Positions 24,852 through 34,109 of a DNA stretch of 64,000 bases are shown in pieces. Source of the DNA: Brenneria populi (GTDB lineage: Bacteria > Pseudomonadota > Gammaproteobacteria > Enterobacterales > Enterobacteriaceae); the NCBI RefSeq assembly GCF_036016195.1, contig NZ_JAYWTM010000001.1:1-64000 (forward strand), written 5' to 3'. Within the stretch, counting starts at the first letter, position 1; the number at the start of each line of letters is the position of its first letter. Below the pieces are notes generated by a model that saw only the letters and a list, made by a program, of their open reading frames with translations, was not told the origin of the DNA and ran no database searches. The position numbers were made by a program, and so were the translations under genes.

Positions 24852-26549
24852 TTAGAACGAGGTGCGTTTGTAGCTGCGGTATTTTGGCTGCCAGAAGTTA
24901 TGCTCGATGGCCTTCGCCAGGGCGTCGCCGGAAGTTACCACGGCGACGCCCTGCAGCTGAGCGGCCTTGCCGACTTCCAGCGCAATGCGTTTCGATACCT
25001 TCTGAATATCGGCGATATCGGGCAGCAATGCGCCTTCGTCGCCGTTCGCCAGCGGCGAGCAGTCCGCCAACGCGCGGCTCGCCGCCATCAGCATGCCGTC
25101 AGTGATGCGCTTCGCGCCCGATGCCAGCACGCCTAAACCAATGCCCGGGAAGATAAAGGAGTTATTGCACTGGGCAATCGGGTAGACCTTATCCTGGTAG
25201 CTCACCGGCTCGAACGGGCTACCGGTGGCAACCAGCGCGGCGCCATCCGTCCAGCGGATGATGTCTTCCGGGCGGGCTTCCACGCGGGAAGTCGGGTTGG
25301 ATAACGGCATAACGATTGGGCGGGCGCAGTGCTTGTGCATTTCACGGATGATCTCTTCCGTAAACAGGCCCGGCTGGCCGGAAACGCCGATCATGATGGT
25401 CGGCTTGGCGTTACGCACCACCTCCAGCAGGGAGATGGCATCGCTGGAGACGTCCCAGTCGGTCAACAGTTCGCTTTTCTGCACCAGCTTGCTTTGGAAG
25501 TCGAGCAGGTTCGGCAGTTTGTCGGTCAGCAGGCCGAAACGGTCGACCATAAATACGCGGGCGCGCGCCTCTTCCTCGCTCAGGCCTTCCGACTTCATCT
25601 GGGCGATGATTTGCTCCGCGATGCCGCACCCGGCCGAGCCTGCGCCGAGGAAGGTCACGGTCTGGTCGCGCAGCTGGCAGCCGGCGGCGCGGCTGGCGGC
25701 GATCAGGCTGCCCAGCGTTACGGCCGCGGTACCCTGAATATCGTCGTTGAAGCTGCAGATTTCATCACGGTAGCGATTCAGCAGCGGGGTGGCGTTTTTC
25801 TGGGCGAAATCTTCAAACTGCAGCAGTACGTTCGGCCAGCGGCGTTTTACCGCCTGGATGAACTCATCGACGAATGCGTAATATTCGTCGCCGGTAATGC
25901 GCGGATGGCGCCAGCCCATATACAGCGGATCGTTCAGGCGCTGCGGGTTATTGGTGCCGGCGTCCAGCACGACGGGCAGGGTATAGGCCGGGCTGATGCC
26001 GCCGCAGGCGGTGTACAGCGAAAGTTTGCCGATGGGAATGCCCATGCCGCCGATGCCCTGGTCGCCCAGACCCAGAATACGTTCGCCGTCGGTCACCACG
26101 ATGACCTTGACGTTCTGTTTGGTGGCGTTTTGCAGCATGTCGTCGATATTGGCGCGGTTAGGATATGAGATAAACAGGCCGCGCGCCCGACGGTAGATAT
26201 CGGAGAAATGCTCGCAGGCCTCGCCGACGGTCGGCGTGTAGATGATCGGCATCAGCTCGCTGAGGTGGGCGTCCAGCAGACGATAGAACAGCGTTTCGTT
26301 GGTGTCCTGGATATTGCGCAGGTAGACGTGCTTTTCGATGTCGTTTTTAAATTCCCGACATTGACGCCAGGCGCGTTCAGCCTGCTCTTCGATGGTTTCA
26401 ACGGCTTCAGGCAATAAACCATGCAGATTGAAGTTGGCGCGTTCTTCTTCTGTAAATGCGCTGCCTTTATTCAGCAAGGGAAATTCAAGAAGTATCGGAC
26501 CGGCATAAGGGATGTAGAGGGGACGTGTACTTTCGTATTCTAATTCCAT
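24852..26549 (-). CDS. maeA: NAD-dependent malic enzyme
   Basis: Oxidative decarboxylation of malate to pyruvate, supplying pyruvate and NADH. The 565-residue protein is the length of E. coli MaeA (SfcA). It carries YTPTVGEACEHFSDIYRRARGLFIS, DGERILGLGDQGIGGMGIPIGK (catalytic tyrosine/lysine region), FNDDIQGTAAV with metal-binding acidic residues, and the Rossmann motif FLGAGSAGCGIAEQI. It is a single-gene unit, convergent with the ABC importer. Confidence 0.96.
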   Translation of the reverse strand: MELEYESTRPLYIPYAGPILLEFPLLNKGSAFTEEERANFNLHGLLPEAVETIEEQAERAWRQCREFKNDIEKHVYLRNIQDTNETLFYRLLDAHLSELMPIIYTPTVGEACEHFSDIYRRARGLFISYPNRANIDDMLQNATKQNVKVIVVTDGERILGLGDQGIGGMGIPIGKLSLYTACGGISPAYTLPVVLDAGTNNPQRLNDPLYMGWRHPRITGDEYYAFVDEFIQAVKRRWPNVLLQFEDFAQKNATPLLNRYRDEICSFNDDIQGTAAVTLGSLIAASRAAGCQLRDQTVTFLGAGSAGCGIAEQIIAQMKSEGLSEEEARARVFMVDRFGLLTDKLPNLLDFQSKLVQKSELLTDWDVSSDAISLLEVVRNAKPTIMIGVSGQPGLFTEEIIREMHKHCARPIVMPLSNPTSRVEARPEDIIRWTDGAALVATGSPFEPVSYQDKVYPIAQCNNSFIFPGIGLGVLASGAKRITDGMLMAASRALADCSPLANGDEGALLPDIADIQKVSKRIALEVGKAAQLQGVAVVTSGDALAKAIEHNFWQPKYRSYKRTSF

Positions 26550-26743
26550 GACTTTATATACTCTTTGGGTAACAGAAACGAATTCGGAAATGGCGTGAAA
26601 TACTTTGTGTTTTGAATCTTAAAGTACCTATGAAATATGTACAGAAAATGTTAATTAAAATAGTTACATATGACTTGCATCAAAAAAATAAAAAAGCTGT
26701 ATCGATTCAAGCACTTTTAATTAACATCGGACGGCGCGAATTA

Positions 26744-27631
26744 TCAGTCGATGAAACGCAATGTGACATTTTTACAGCCGAGTTCGGTCAATATGAGCCT
26801 GGATATTTCCCACTGGCCGATGGCGGCGTTACGACGCTCAACAATGACCGCCCGGCCTATTTCCGTGAGCCGCTCGCCGGTCAGATTCATCAGATTCAGC
26901 GCCGCCTGCAGGGGAGGCAGGCTGGGGTTGAACGCCGCATTCTCGGCATAGCGGCCGGTGTAAATATCGCCGCCGAGCGTTTCCAATGCGACGCCGCTGA
27001 CCGCTTGGCTGTAGGGCGCATAGCTATGGTTGGCGGCGTCCAGCGCGGCGCGGGTCAGGGGATCGCCGTCCGGCAGCGTATAGGCGTGGTTGATTTCATC
27101 CATTAACCGCGCGCCGATGTTCAGGTCCGCGGGGCCAAACGCGTCGGGCAGATAATGGCTGAGCGGGGCGGGCTGCCGGCCCGGTAGTTGAATGCGCAGC
27201 GCCGGGCCGGCGTTCAGTTCATTCATAAACTGCCGGCAATGGCCGCACGGCGTGTAGTTCACCGTAATCGAACGCAGCGCCTGTTCATTGCGCAGCCAGG
27301 CGTGGGCGACGGCGCTTTGTTCGGCGTGCACCGTCTGCTGTAGCTGCGCCGCGCCGAACTCCATATTGGCGCCGAAATAAAAATTGCCGCTGACGCCCTG
27401 CGCGATCGCGCCTACCTGGAAATGAGAAATGGGCGTCAGCGCGCAGGCGGCCGCCAGCGGCAGCAGCGCAAAAGCCAGCTCGCGGGTATCGAACCTGGCG
27501 ACGGCGCGCAATCTTTCCACTTCATCCGCGCTCAGCGCGGCGGAGAAGCCGCGCCGGTCGAAAATGGTTTTGAGCTCGGGCTGCAAGCGGACCGGCAACT
27601 GTTGAAAAGCGGCATTAAATCGCGGGTGCAT
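26744..27631 (-). CDS. cdd: Cytidine deaminase
   Basis: Deaminates cytidine and deoxycytidine in pyrimidine salvage. The 295-residue protein is of the long dimeric enterobacterial type. The catalytic HAEQSA supplies zinc ligand His and the proton-shuttling Glu; PCGHC supplies the two cysteine ligands. The N-terminal RFNAAFQQLPVRLQPEL and the second, non-catalytic C-terminal domain are present. It follows yohJ-yohK in the same direction, as in E. coli, with about 160 bp between. Confidence 0.96.
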   Translation of the reverse strand: MHPRFNAAFQQLPVRLQPELKTIFDRRGFSAALSADEVERLRAVARFDTRELAFALLPLAAACALTPISHFQVGAIAQGVSGNFYFGANMEFGAAQLQQTVHAEQSAVAHAWLRNEQALRSITVNYTPCGHCRQFMNELNAGPALRIQLPGRQPAPLSHYLPDAFGPADLNIGARLMDEINHAYTLPDGDPLTRAALDAANHSYAPYSQAVSGVALETLGGDIYTGRYAENAAFNPSLPPLQAALNLMNLTGERLTEIGRAVIVERRNAAIGQWEISRLILTELGCKNVTLRFID

Positions 27632-27723
27632 GGCGGCTTACCTTTTTGATAACCAGTCAGTGAATGCCATAGTAGGCCGTGGGTAAGACATCGTTAATGA
27701 TACCGCTCCCGTTATCGGCGGAA

Positions 27724-27790
27724 TATATCCTAAATCATTCGAGTCCGTGCGACGCGGCCCATCCGTGGGCTGCGTTCCTGCGGCAGCGCG
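27724..27790. repeat. Partial ERIC-like repeat end
   Basis: ATATATCCTAAATCATTCGAG resembles the inverted form of the ERIC end (GAGTTGCAGGAAGGC...). It sits between yohK and cdd and may contribute to mRNA folding between them. Confidence 0.45.
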
Positions 27791-27795
27791 CCGAT

Positions 27796-28491
27796 TTATT
27801 TAAAAAACGCCAGCAGGATGGGGAAAATAAACGGCGCGAGCAGCGAGGTGATAATGCCGCAGATAACCAGCGCCAGTGAACTGAACGCGCCCTCCTGAAA
27901 GTCGACTTCGGCGCAGCGGGCGGTGCCCAGGGCGTGTGAAGCGGTACCCATCGATAAACCCCGCGCGGCTTTGGTTTTGATGCCGACACGATCGAACAGT
28001 CCATGTCCGACGACGGCTCCCACGATACCGACAAAAATCACGCATACCGCGCTGATGGCGGGAATGCCGCCGATCGAACTGGCTACGGCCATCGCAATCG
28101 GCGTCGTTACGGATTTCGGCAGTACCGACGCGGCAATCTCATTTGAAGCACCCAGCCACAATGCGACCAGCGTGCCGGAAACGATAGCGGCGACGCTGCC
28201 GATAAAGCAGACGCTGATGATCGATTTCCAGCGCGCCCGGATCTGGTGTATCTGCTCATAGAGCGGAAAAGCCAGAGCGACAACGGCCGGCTGCAGCAGA
28301 TTGTTGAGCACTTCGCTGCCCTTAAAATAGTGGTCGTAAGGGATATCCAGCAGCAGCAAGATGGGAATAATGACCGCCATCGAAATCAACAGGGGATTGA
28401 GCAACGAGATTTTCGTCCAGACGGCCAGCTTGCGGGCGGCGAAAAAGACCAGCAGGGTGAGCGGCAGCGACCACCAGATATAAGCGAGCAT
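27796..28491 (-). CDS. yohK: LrgB-family membrane protein YohK
   Basis: Integral membrane protein of the LrgB/CidB family, implicated in holin-like or metabolite export functions; its role in enterobacteria is uncertain. The 231 residues are hydrophobic, with PLLISMAVIIPILLLLDIPYDHYFKGSEVL and the conserved PKSVTTPIAMAVASSIGGIPAISAVCVIFVGIVGAVVGH. Its start overlaps the yohJ stop (TAATG). Confidence 0.93.
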   Translation of the reverse strand: MLAYIWWSLPLTLLVFFAARKLAVWTKISLLNPLLISMAVIIPILLLLDIPYDHYFKGSEVLNNLLQPAVVALAFPLYEQIHQIRARWKSIISVCFIGSVAAIVSGTLVALWLGASNEIAASVLPKSVTTPIAMAVASSIGGIPAISAVCVIFVGIVGAVVGHGLFDRVGIKTKAARGLSMGTASHALGTARCAEVDFQEGAFSSLALVICGIITSLLAPFIFPILLAFFK

Positions 28492-28898
28492 TATTCTTTG
28501 TCCTTAGGCAGTTCGTTTTCGCCTCCGATGGCGTGTTCACGCTGCATAATCTGAGTGCTGAAACCAACGACGAGCATGACGAAAAAGGTGCTGACCAGAC
28601 AGGAGATGACAATTGGACCAAACTGTTGGCTAAGCAGGTCGTAATAATTCATCACGCCCACGCCGATCGGCACAAACAACATCGCCATATGACGAATAAA
28701 CAGATGGCAGCCGGGCTTGGCCCAGTCTGACGGCAGGATCTGCGAAGCAAGGAGAGCAAATAAAATCAGCATACCAATGATGCTGCCCGGAATAACGATT
28801 GGGAGTAACGCGGATATCGCATTGCCTGCGAACAGACAGAGATAAATCAATGCGAAAGCGCGTAAATACTGCCAGCAAAGGGTGATGGTATTACGCAT
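28491..28898 (-). CDS. yohJ: LrgA-family membrane protein YohJ
   Basis: Small membrane protein of the LrgA/CidA family with four predicted helices. The motif LPIVIPGSIIGMLILFALL is the family core, and HLFIRHMAMLFVPIGVGVMNYYDLL follows. I choose ATG 28898 (135 residues), which has AGGA upstream; the earlier ATG at 28931 lacks one. It heads yohJ-yohK-cdd, with a CRP-like site upstream. Confidence 0.92.
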   Translation of the reverse strand: MRNTITLCWQYLRAFALIYLCLFAGNAISALLPIVIPGSIIGMLILFALLASQILPSDWAKPGCHLFIRHMAMLFVPIGVGVMNYYDLLSQQFGPIVISCLVSTFFVMLVVGFSTQIMQREHAIGGENELPKDKE

Positions 28899-28948
28899 GG
28901 AGAAGTCCTGATTAACGGATGGGCTAATCATAACGCTAATAAAATTAG

Positions 28949-28964
28949 TGTGCCACCGATCACA
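28949..28964 (-). promoter_or_regulatory. CRP-like site upstream of yohJ
   Basis: TGTGC-CACCGA-TCACA matches the CRP consensus TGTGA-N6-TCACA at nine of ten positions, about 50 bp upstream of yohJ. In E. coli cdd is controlled by CRP and CytR, so the site fits the operon. Confidence 0.6.
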
Positions 28965-29015
28965 AGTTTTCCTTTGTCCGCCGATTGGCGCTCGCGTTAA
29001 ACCGGGGTTTGCGGC

Positions 29016-30305
29016 TCAGTCGCTAAATAAACGCCGGTCGGATACGGCCGCGCCGACGGCATCGGTAAGCCGACGTAACTGCTCCGGATGAATAATAAAA
29101 GGCGGCATCAGGTAAATCAGCCGGCCGAATGGACGGATCCACACGCCCTGTTCGACAAAAAAGCGCTGTAGCCGCGCCATATTGACCGGGCTGCGCATCT
29201 CCACCACGCTGATCGCTCCCAGCACCCGCACATCCGCCACCGTCTGCGCCGCGCTTAACGGCGTCAGCGCCTGCCGTAGCTGCTGCTCGATGGCCGCCAC
29301 CTGTCGCGGCCAGCGGTTTTCCGCCAGCAGCGACAGGCTGGCGTTGGCCGCCGCGCAGGCAAGCGGATTTCCCATAAAGGTCGGGCCGTGCATAAAACAG
29401 CCGGCCGCGCCGTTGCTGATGATCTCCGCCACCTGCCGGGTGGTCAACGTGGCGGAAAGCGTCAGATAACCGCCGGTCAGCGCTTTCCCCAGGCACATGA
29501 TATCCGGCGTGATGCCCGCGTGTTCGCAGGCAAATAATTTGCCGGTGCGGCCAAAGCCGGTGGCTATCTCATCGGCGATGAGCAGCAGGCCGTAGCGATC
29601 GCAAAGTTCCCGCACCCGCTGCAGATAACGCGGATGATAAAAGCGCATGCCGCCGGCGCCCTGTACGATCGGCTCCAGCACTATCGCCGCTATCTGCTCT
29701 GAGTGCTCCGCCAGCAGCGCGCGCAGCGGGGCGGTATCTTCCTCATGCCAGACGCCGTCGAATCGGCACCGCGGCGCATCGGCGAACAGATGCTCGGGCA
29801 GATACCCCTGATATAGGCTGTGCATCGAATTCTGCGGATCGCAGACCGACATGGCGCCGAAGGTATCGCCGTGGTAGCCGTGGCGCAGCGTCAGAAAGCG
29901 CCGGCGCGGCTGCCCGTGCGCCTGCCAGTATTGCAGCGCCATTTTCAGCGCCACCTCGACGGCGACGGAGCCCGAATCCGCCAGAAACACGCACTCCAGC
30001 GCCTCGGGCGCGAGCGACGTCAGCCGCCGGCAGAGCGCCACCGCCTGAGGGTGGGTGATGCCGCCGAACATCACGTGCGACATCTGGGACAGCTGCCGTT
30101 CCAGCGCCTGATTGATGACCGGATGGTTATAACCGTGGATCGCCGCCCACCAGGAGGACATGCCGTCGATCAGACGGCGCCCGTCATCGAGCCGCAGTTC
30201 GACGCCGCTGGCGGAAACCACCGGATAACAGGGCAGCGGCTGGGTCATTGAGGTGTAAGGGTGCCAGATGTGGCGCTGGTCGAAAGCGAGGTCTTCAGGG
30301 GTCAT
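29016..30305 (-). CDS. bioA: Adenosylmethionine-8-amino-7-oxononanoate aminotransferase
   Basis: PLP enzyme converting KAPA to DAPA with SAM as amino donor. The 429-residue product opens MTPEDLAFDQRHIWHPYTSM as in E. coli. It has GRRLIDGMSSWWAAIHGYNHP, the PLP region LADSGSVAVEVALKMA, LIADEIATGFGRTG and the lysine motif MCLGKALTGGYL. ATG 30305 is chosen; the longer frame would run through the operator and into bioB. Divergent from bioB. Confidence 0.97.
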   Translation of the reverse strand: MTPEDLAFDQRHIWHPYTSMTQPLPCYPVVSASGVELRLDDGRRLIDGMSSWWAAIHGYNHPVINQALERQLSQMSHVMFGGITHPQAVALCRRLTSLAPEALECVFLADSGSVAVEVALKMALQYWQAHGQPRRRFLTLRHGYHGDTFGAMSVCDPQNSMHSLYQGYLPEHLFADAPRCRFDGVWHEEDTAPLRALLAEHSEQIAAIVLEPIVQGAGGMRFYHPRYLQRVRELCDRYGLLLIADEIATGFGRTGKLFACEHAGITPDIMCLGKALTGGYLTLSATLTTRQVAEIISNGAAGCFMHGPTFMGNPLACAAANASLSLLAENRWPRQVAAIEQQLRQALTPLSAAQTVADVRVLGAISVVEMRSPVNMARLQRFFVEQGVWIRPFGRLIYLMPPFIIHPEQLRRLTDAVGAAVSDRRLFSD

Positions 30306-30312
30306 GACTATT

Positions 30313-30346
30313 TCGTAAACTAAAATGAGTTCGAGTTGGTTGACAG
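30313..30346. promoter_or_regulatory. BirA operator between bioA and bioB
   Basis: Half-sites TCGTAAACT (30313-30321) and GGTTGACAG (30338-30346) are separated by exactly 16 bp. This matches the BirA operator pattern TTGTAAACC-N16-GGTTTACAA. It controls both divergent bio transcripts in response to biotinyl-AMP. Confidence 0.82.
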
Positions 30347-30398
30347 TATAAAGGGTTAATTTAAACTGGCGAAGTGTTTTTATTTTGGAGATGCCGAT

Positions 30399-31439
30399 AT
30401 GGCTGACCGCATTCGCTGGACGCTTGAGCAAGCGCAGACCCTTTTTGACAAACCCTTTCTGGAGCTGATGTTCGAGGCCCAACAGGTTCACCGCCGGCAC
30501 TTTGATCCCCGGCAGGTGCAGGTGAGCACGCTGTTGTCTATCAAGACCGGCGCCTGTCCCGAAGATTGTAAATATTGTCCGCAAAGTTCGCGCTATCGCA
30601 CGGGAATTGAAACCGAACGACTGATGCAGGTAGAGCAGGTTCTTGAGTCGGCGCGTCAGGCGAAAGCCGCCGGTTCAACCCGTTTCTGCATGGGAGCCGC
30701 CTGGAAAAATCCGCACGAGCGCGATATGCCGTATCTGGAAAAAATGGTGCAGGGCGTCAAAGAGCTCGGGATGGAAACCTGCATGACGCTGGGCACCCTG
30801 AACGGCGATCAGGCCGAACGTCTGGCGGCGGCGGGTCTGGATTTCTATAATCATAACCTGGATACCTCGCCGGAATTTTACGGCAGCATTATTACCACCC
30901 GCAGCTATCAGGAGCGCCTGGACACCCTGGATAAGGTGCGCGACGCCGGTATTAAAGTGTGCTCCGGCGGCATTGTCGGCCTGGGGGAAACGGTGCGCGA
31001 TCGTGCGGGATTGCTGGTGCAGCTGGCTAATCTGCCCAAGGCGCCGGAAAGCGTGCCGATCAATATGCTGGTCAAGGTAAAAGGTACGCCGCTGGCGGAT
31101 AACGACGACGTCGATCCTTTCGATTTCATCCGCACCATCGCCGTGGCGCGCATTATGATGCCGACGTCATACGTGCGCTTATCGGCCGGACGCGAACAGA
31201 TGAACGAACAGACGCAGGCGATGTGCTTTATGGCCGGCGCCAACTCCATTTTCTATGGCTGCAAACTCCTCACTACGCCGAACCCCAAAGAAGACAAGGA
31301 TCTGATGCTGTTTCGCAAGCTGGGCCTGAACCCGCAGGAAACCGAGACCGAATACGGGGATAACCAGCAGCAGCAGCGGCTGACGCAGCAGTTAACCACC
31401 CATGCCGATACGGAGCAGTTCTACAATGCCGCGGTATAG
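30399..31439 (+). CDS. bioB: Biotin synthase
   Basis: Radical-SAM enzyme inserting sulfur into dethiobiotin. The 346-residue protein has CxxxCxxC at Cys53, Cys57 and Cys60 (TGACPEDCKYC). It also has YNHNLDTSPEFY and the YVRLSAGREQM segment whose arginine ligates the 2Fe-2S cluster. First gene of bioBFCD, with TTTTGGAG upstream. Confidence 0.98.
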   Translation: MADRIRWTLEQAQTLFDKPFLELMFEAQQVHRRHFDPRQVQVSTLLSIKTGACPEDCKYCPQSSRYRTGIETERLMQVEQVLESARQAKAAGSTRFCMGAAWKNPHERDMPYLEKMVQGVKELGMETCMTLGTLNGDQAERLAAAGLDFYNHNLDTSPEFYGSIITTRSYQERLDTLDKVRDAGIKVCSGGIVGLGETVRDRAGLLVQLANLPKAPESVPINMLVKVKGTPLADNDDVDPFDFIRTIAVARIMMPTSYVRLSAGREQMNEQTQAMCFMAGANSIFYGCKLLTTPNPKEDKDLMLFRKLGLNPQETETEYGDNQQQQRLTQQLTTHADTEQFYNAAV

Positions 31440-31484
31440 GAAGCGCCGGGGAGATAAGGCGCGCGGAAAGGGACGGGCCGTCTT

Positions 31485-32633
31485 ATGAGCTGGCAGCAGC
31501 GTATCGCCCTGGCGTTGGAGAAACGGCGCGCGGATGACGCCTACCGCACGCGCCAGGCGAATCAGGGCGGCAATGGCCGCTGGCTGGAGCTGGACGGGCG
31601 GCGTTACCTCAACTTCTCCAGCAACGACTATCTGGGGCTGAGCCGTCACCCCGATATTATTCAGGCCTGGCAGCAGGGCGCGGCGCGCTACGGCGTCGGC
31701 AGCGGCGGCTCCGGCCACGTCACCGGCTATAGCGACGCCCACGCGCGGCTGGAACAACAGCTGGCCGACTGGCTGGGCTATCCGCGTGCGCTGCTGTTTA
31801 TTTCCGGCTACGCGGCGAACCAGGCGGCGGTGGCGGCCTTAACGCAGGCGGGCGACCGTATTCTGGCCGACAGGCTGAGCCACGCCTCGTTGCTGGAAGC
31901 GGCGGCGCACTCGCCGGCGACGCTGCGGCGCTTCGCCCACAACGATGAGAGCGCCTTGCGCCGGCTGCTGGAAACGCCCGCCGAAGGGCAAACGCTGGTG
32001 GTGACCGAGGGCGTATTCAGCATGGACGGCGACACTGCGCCGCTGCCGCAGCTGCACGCGCTGTGCCGCGAACGCGGCGCATGGCTGATGGTGGATGACG
32101 CGCACGGCATCGGGGTGCTGGGCGAAGAGGGACGGGGGAGCTGCCGGCTTCAGGGCGTGCGGCCCGAACTGCTGATCGTCACCTTCGGCAAGGCCTTCGG
32201 GGTCAGCGGCGCCGCCGTGCTGTGCGCGCAGCCGCTGGCGGAATATCTGCTGCAATTCGCCCGCCATTTGATTTACAGCACCGCCATGCCCGCCGCGCAG
32301 GCCTGCGCGCTGAGCGCCGCGCTGAACTGTATCCGGCAGGGCGAGGATCTGCGGGCGGCGCTGCGGCGCAATATCGATCTGTTTCGCGCCGGATGCGACG
32401 CCGCCTCTTGGCAACTGATGGACTCCCACTGCGCCATTCAGCCGCTGGTGGTCGGCGATAATGCGCGCGCGCTGTCATTAATGACGCGGATCCGCGCGCA
32501 GGGAGTGTGGGTCAGCGCCATGCGTCCGCCGACTGTTCCCCCCGGCGGCGCGCGCCTGAGAATTACGCTGACGGCGGCGCACCGGCCGGAAGATATCGAA
32601 CGGCTGCTGACGGTGCTGCGCCATGCGGACTGA
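31485..32633 (+). CDS. bioF: 8-amino-7-oxononanoate synthase
   Basis: PLP enzyme condensing pimeloyl-ACP with alanine to KAPA. The 382 residues include NFSSNDYLGLSRHP, GSGGSGHVTGYSDAH, VDDAHGIGVLGEEGRG and the lysine motif TFGKAFGVSGAAV. It ends inside the first codons of bioC. Confidence 0.97.
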   Translation: MSWQQRIALALEKRRADDAYRTRQANQGGNGRWLELDGRRYLNFSSNDYLGLSRHPDIIQAWQQGAARYGVGSGGSGHVTGYSDAHARLEQQLADWLGYPRALLFISGYAANQAAVAALTQAGDRILADRLSHASLLEAAAHSPATLRRFAHNDESALRRLLETPAEGQTLVVTEGVFSMDGDTAPLPQLHALCRERGAWLMVDDAHGIGVLGEEGRGSCRLQGVRPELLIVTFGKAFGVSGAAVLCAQPLAEYLLQFARHLIYSTAMPAAQACALSAALNCIRQGEDLRAALRRNIDLFRAGCDAASWQLMDSHCAIQPLVVGDNARALSLMTRIRAQGVWVSAMRPPTVPPGGARLRITLTAAHRPEDIERLLTVLRHAD

Positions 32634-33381
32634 AATGCACGATAAGCAGGCCATCGCCAGAGCATTCGGCCGGGCGGCCGGCAGCTATGACCGCTTTGCC
32701 GAGCTGCAGCGCGCCTGCGGCGAGCGGCTGCTCGACATGGTCGCTTCCCACCAGGGGGAAGGGGTGCTGGACGCCGGCTGCGGCACCGGACACTTCAGCC
32801 GCCGCTGGCGGCAACTGGGGAAAACGGTGACCGCGCTGGATCTCTCCGCCGCCATGCTGGATCGCGCCGCCGCAAGCCGCTCCGCCGCGCGATATCTGCT
32901 GGGGGATATCGAAAATCTGCCGTTGGCGGACGGCAGTATGGATATCAGCTACAGCAATCTGGCGGTGCAGTGGTGCGATGATCTACCCGCTGCGCTGGCC
33001 GAGCTGTATCGCGTCACCCGTCCAGGCGGCGTGGTCGCCTTTTCCACGCTGGCCGACGGATCGTTGACGGAGCTGGCGCAGGCCTGGCACCGTTTGGACG
33101 GCAGCCGCCGGGTGAACCGCTTTCTGCCCGTCGAGGCGATCGACGCCGCCTGTCGCCGCTATCGCTACCGGCTGCATCAGGAGCGCGTAACCTGCCGCTT
33201 CCCCGACGTGCTGGCGGTGCTGAAATCGCTGAAGGGCATCGGCGCCACCTGGCTGCATCAGGCGCGTTCTCCTGGCCTGCTCAGCCGATCGCGGCTGCAG
33301 GCGCTGGCGGCGGCGTATCGGCAAGAGGATGGATATCCGCTGAGTTATCAACTGGTTTATGGAGTGATTTATCGTGATTAA
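32623..33381 (+). CDS. bioC: Malonyl-ACP O-methyltransferase BioC
   Basis: SAM-dependent methyltransferase that caps malonyl-ACP to start pimeloyl synthesis. It carries the SAM motif VLDAGCGTGHFSRRW, LDLSAAMLDRA and ENLPLADGSMDISYSNLAVQWCDDL. The start is ATG 32623 overlapping the bioF end (252 residues) or ATG 32635 just after the bioF stop (248 residues). The N terminus DKQAIARAFGRAAGSYD matches E. coli BioC with either. Translation is probably coupled to bioF. Confidence 0.95.
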   Translation: MRTEMHDKQAIARAFGRAAGSYDRFAELQRACGERLLDMVASHQGEGVLDAGCGTGHFSRRWRQLGKTVTALDLSAAMLDRAAASRSAARYLLGDIENLPLADGSMDISYSNLAVQWCDDLPAALAELYRVTRPGGVVAFSTLADGSLTELAQAWHRLDGSRRVNRFLPVEAIDAACRRYRYRLHQERVTCRFPDVLAVLKSLKGIGATWLHQARSPGLLSRSRLQALAAAYRQEDGYPLSYQLVYGVIYRD

Positions 33382-34054
33382 ACGCTGGTTCGTAACGGGA
33401 ACGGATACCGAGGTCGGCAAAACCATCGCCAGCAGCGCGCTGCTGCAGGCCGCCAATCAGGCGGGGTACCGCACCGCAGGCTATAAGCCGGTGGCGTCCG
33501 GCTGCGACGTCACCGCGCACGGGATACGCAACGGCGATGCGCTGTCGCTTCAGGCCAACAGCGGCGTGCGGCTGGATTATCACCGCGTCAATCCGTACGC
33601 CTTTGTTGAACCGACGTCGCCCCATATCGTCAGCGCGGCGGAGCGGCGGCCGATTTCGTTGGCCGCGCTTTCCGCCGGGCTTCAGGCATTGGCGTCGCAG
33701 GCCGACTGGCTGTTGGTGGAGGGGGCGGGCGGCTGGCTGACGCCGTTGTCCGAGCAGGAGACGTTCGCCGACTGGGTGGCGCGGGAACGCTTGCCGGTTA
33801 TTCTGGTGGTGGGAATCAAACTTGGCTGCATTAATCACGCTCTGCTGACCGCCGGCGCCATCAGGCAGGCAGGCCTGACGCTTAGCGGTTGGATCGCCAA
33901 CGACATTGCCCCGCCGGGAACGCGGCATCGGGAATATCTGGAGAGTTTGCAGCGGCGTATACCGGCGCCGATGCTGGGGGAGATCCCCCACCTGCCGAAC
34001 CCGCTGTCGCATCCTCTGGGGCGGTATATTGATTTGACGCGCCTGGCGCGATAA
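33374..34054 (+). CDS. bioD: Dethiobiotin synthetase
   Basis: ATP-dependent carboxylation and ring closure of DAPA to dethiobiotin. The 226-residue P-loop protein has GTDTEVGKT at residues 9-17, YKPVASGC, VEPTSPHI and VEGAGGWLTPL. It starts with GTG 33374, overlapping the last codons of bioC by eight bases. Last gene of the operon. Confidence 0.96.
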   Translation: MIKRWFVTGTDTEVGKTIASSALLQAANQAGYRTAGYKPVASGCDVTAHGIRNGDALSLQANSGVRLDYHRVNPYAFVEPTSPHIVSAAERRPISLAALSAGLQALASQADWLLVEGAGGWLTPLSEQETFADWVARERLPVILVVGIKLGCINHALLTAGAIRQAGLTLSGWIANDIAPPGTRHREYLESLQRRIPAPMLGEIPHLPNPLSHPLGRYIDLTRLAR

Positions 34055-34109
34055 AAAACGCCGGGGAGCGCATATGTTCCGGCATGGGAAGAAAATTATG
34101 CGACGCTCA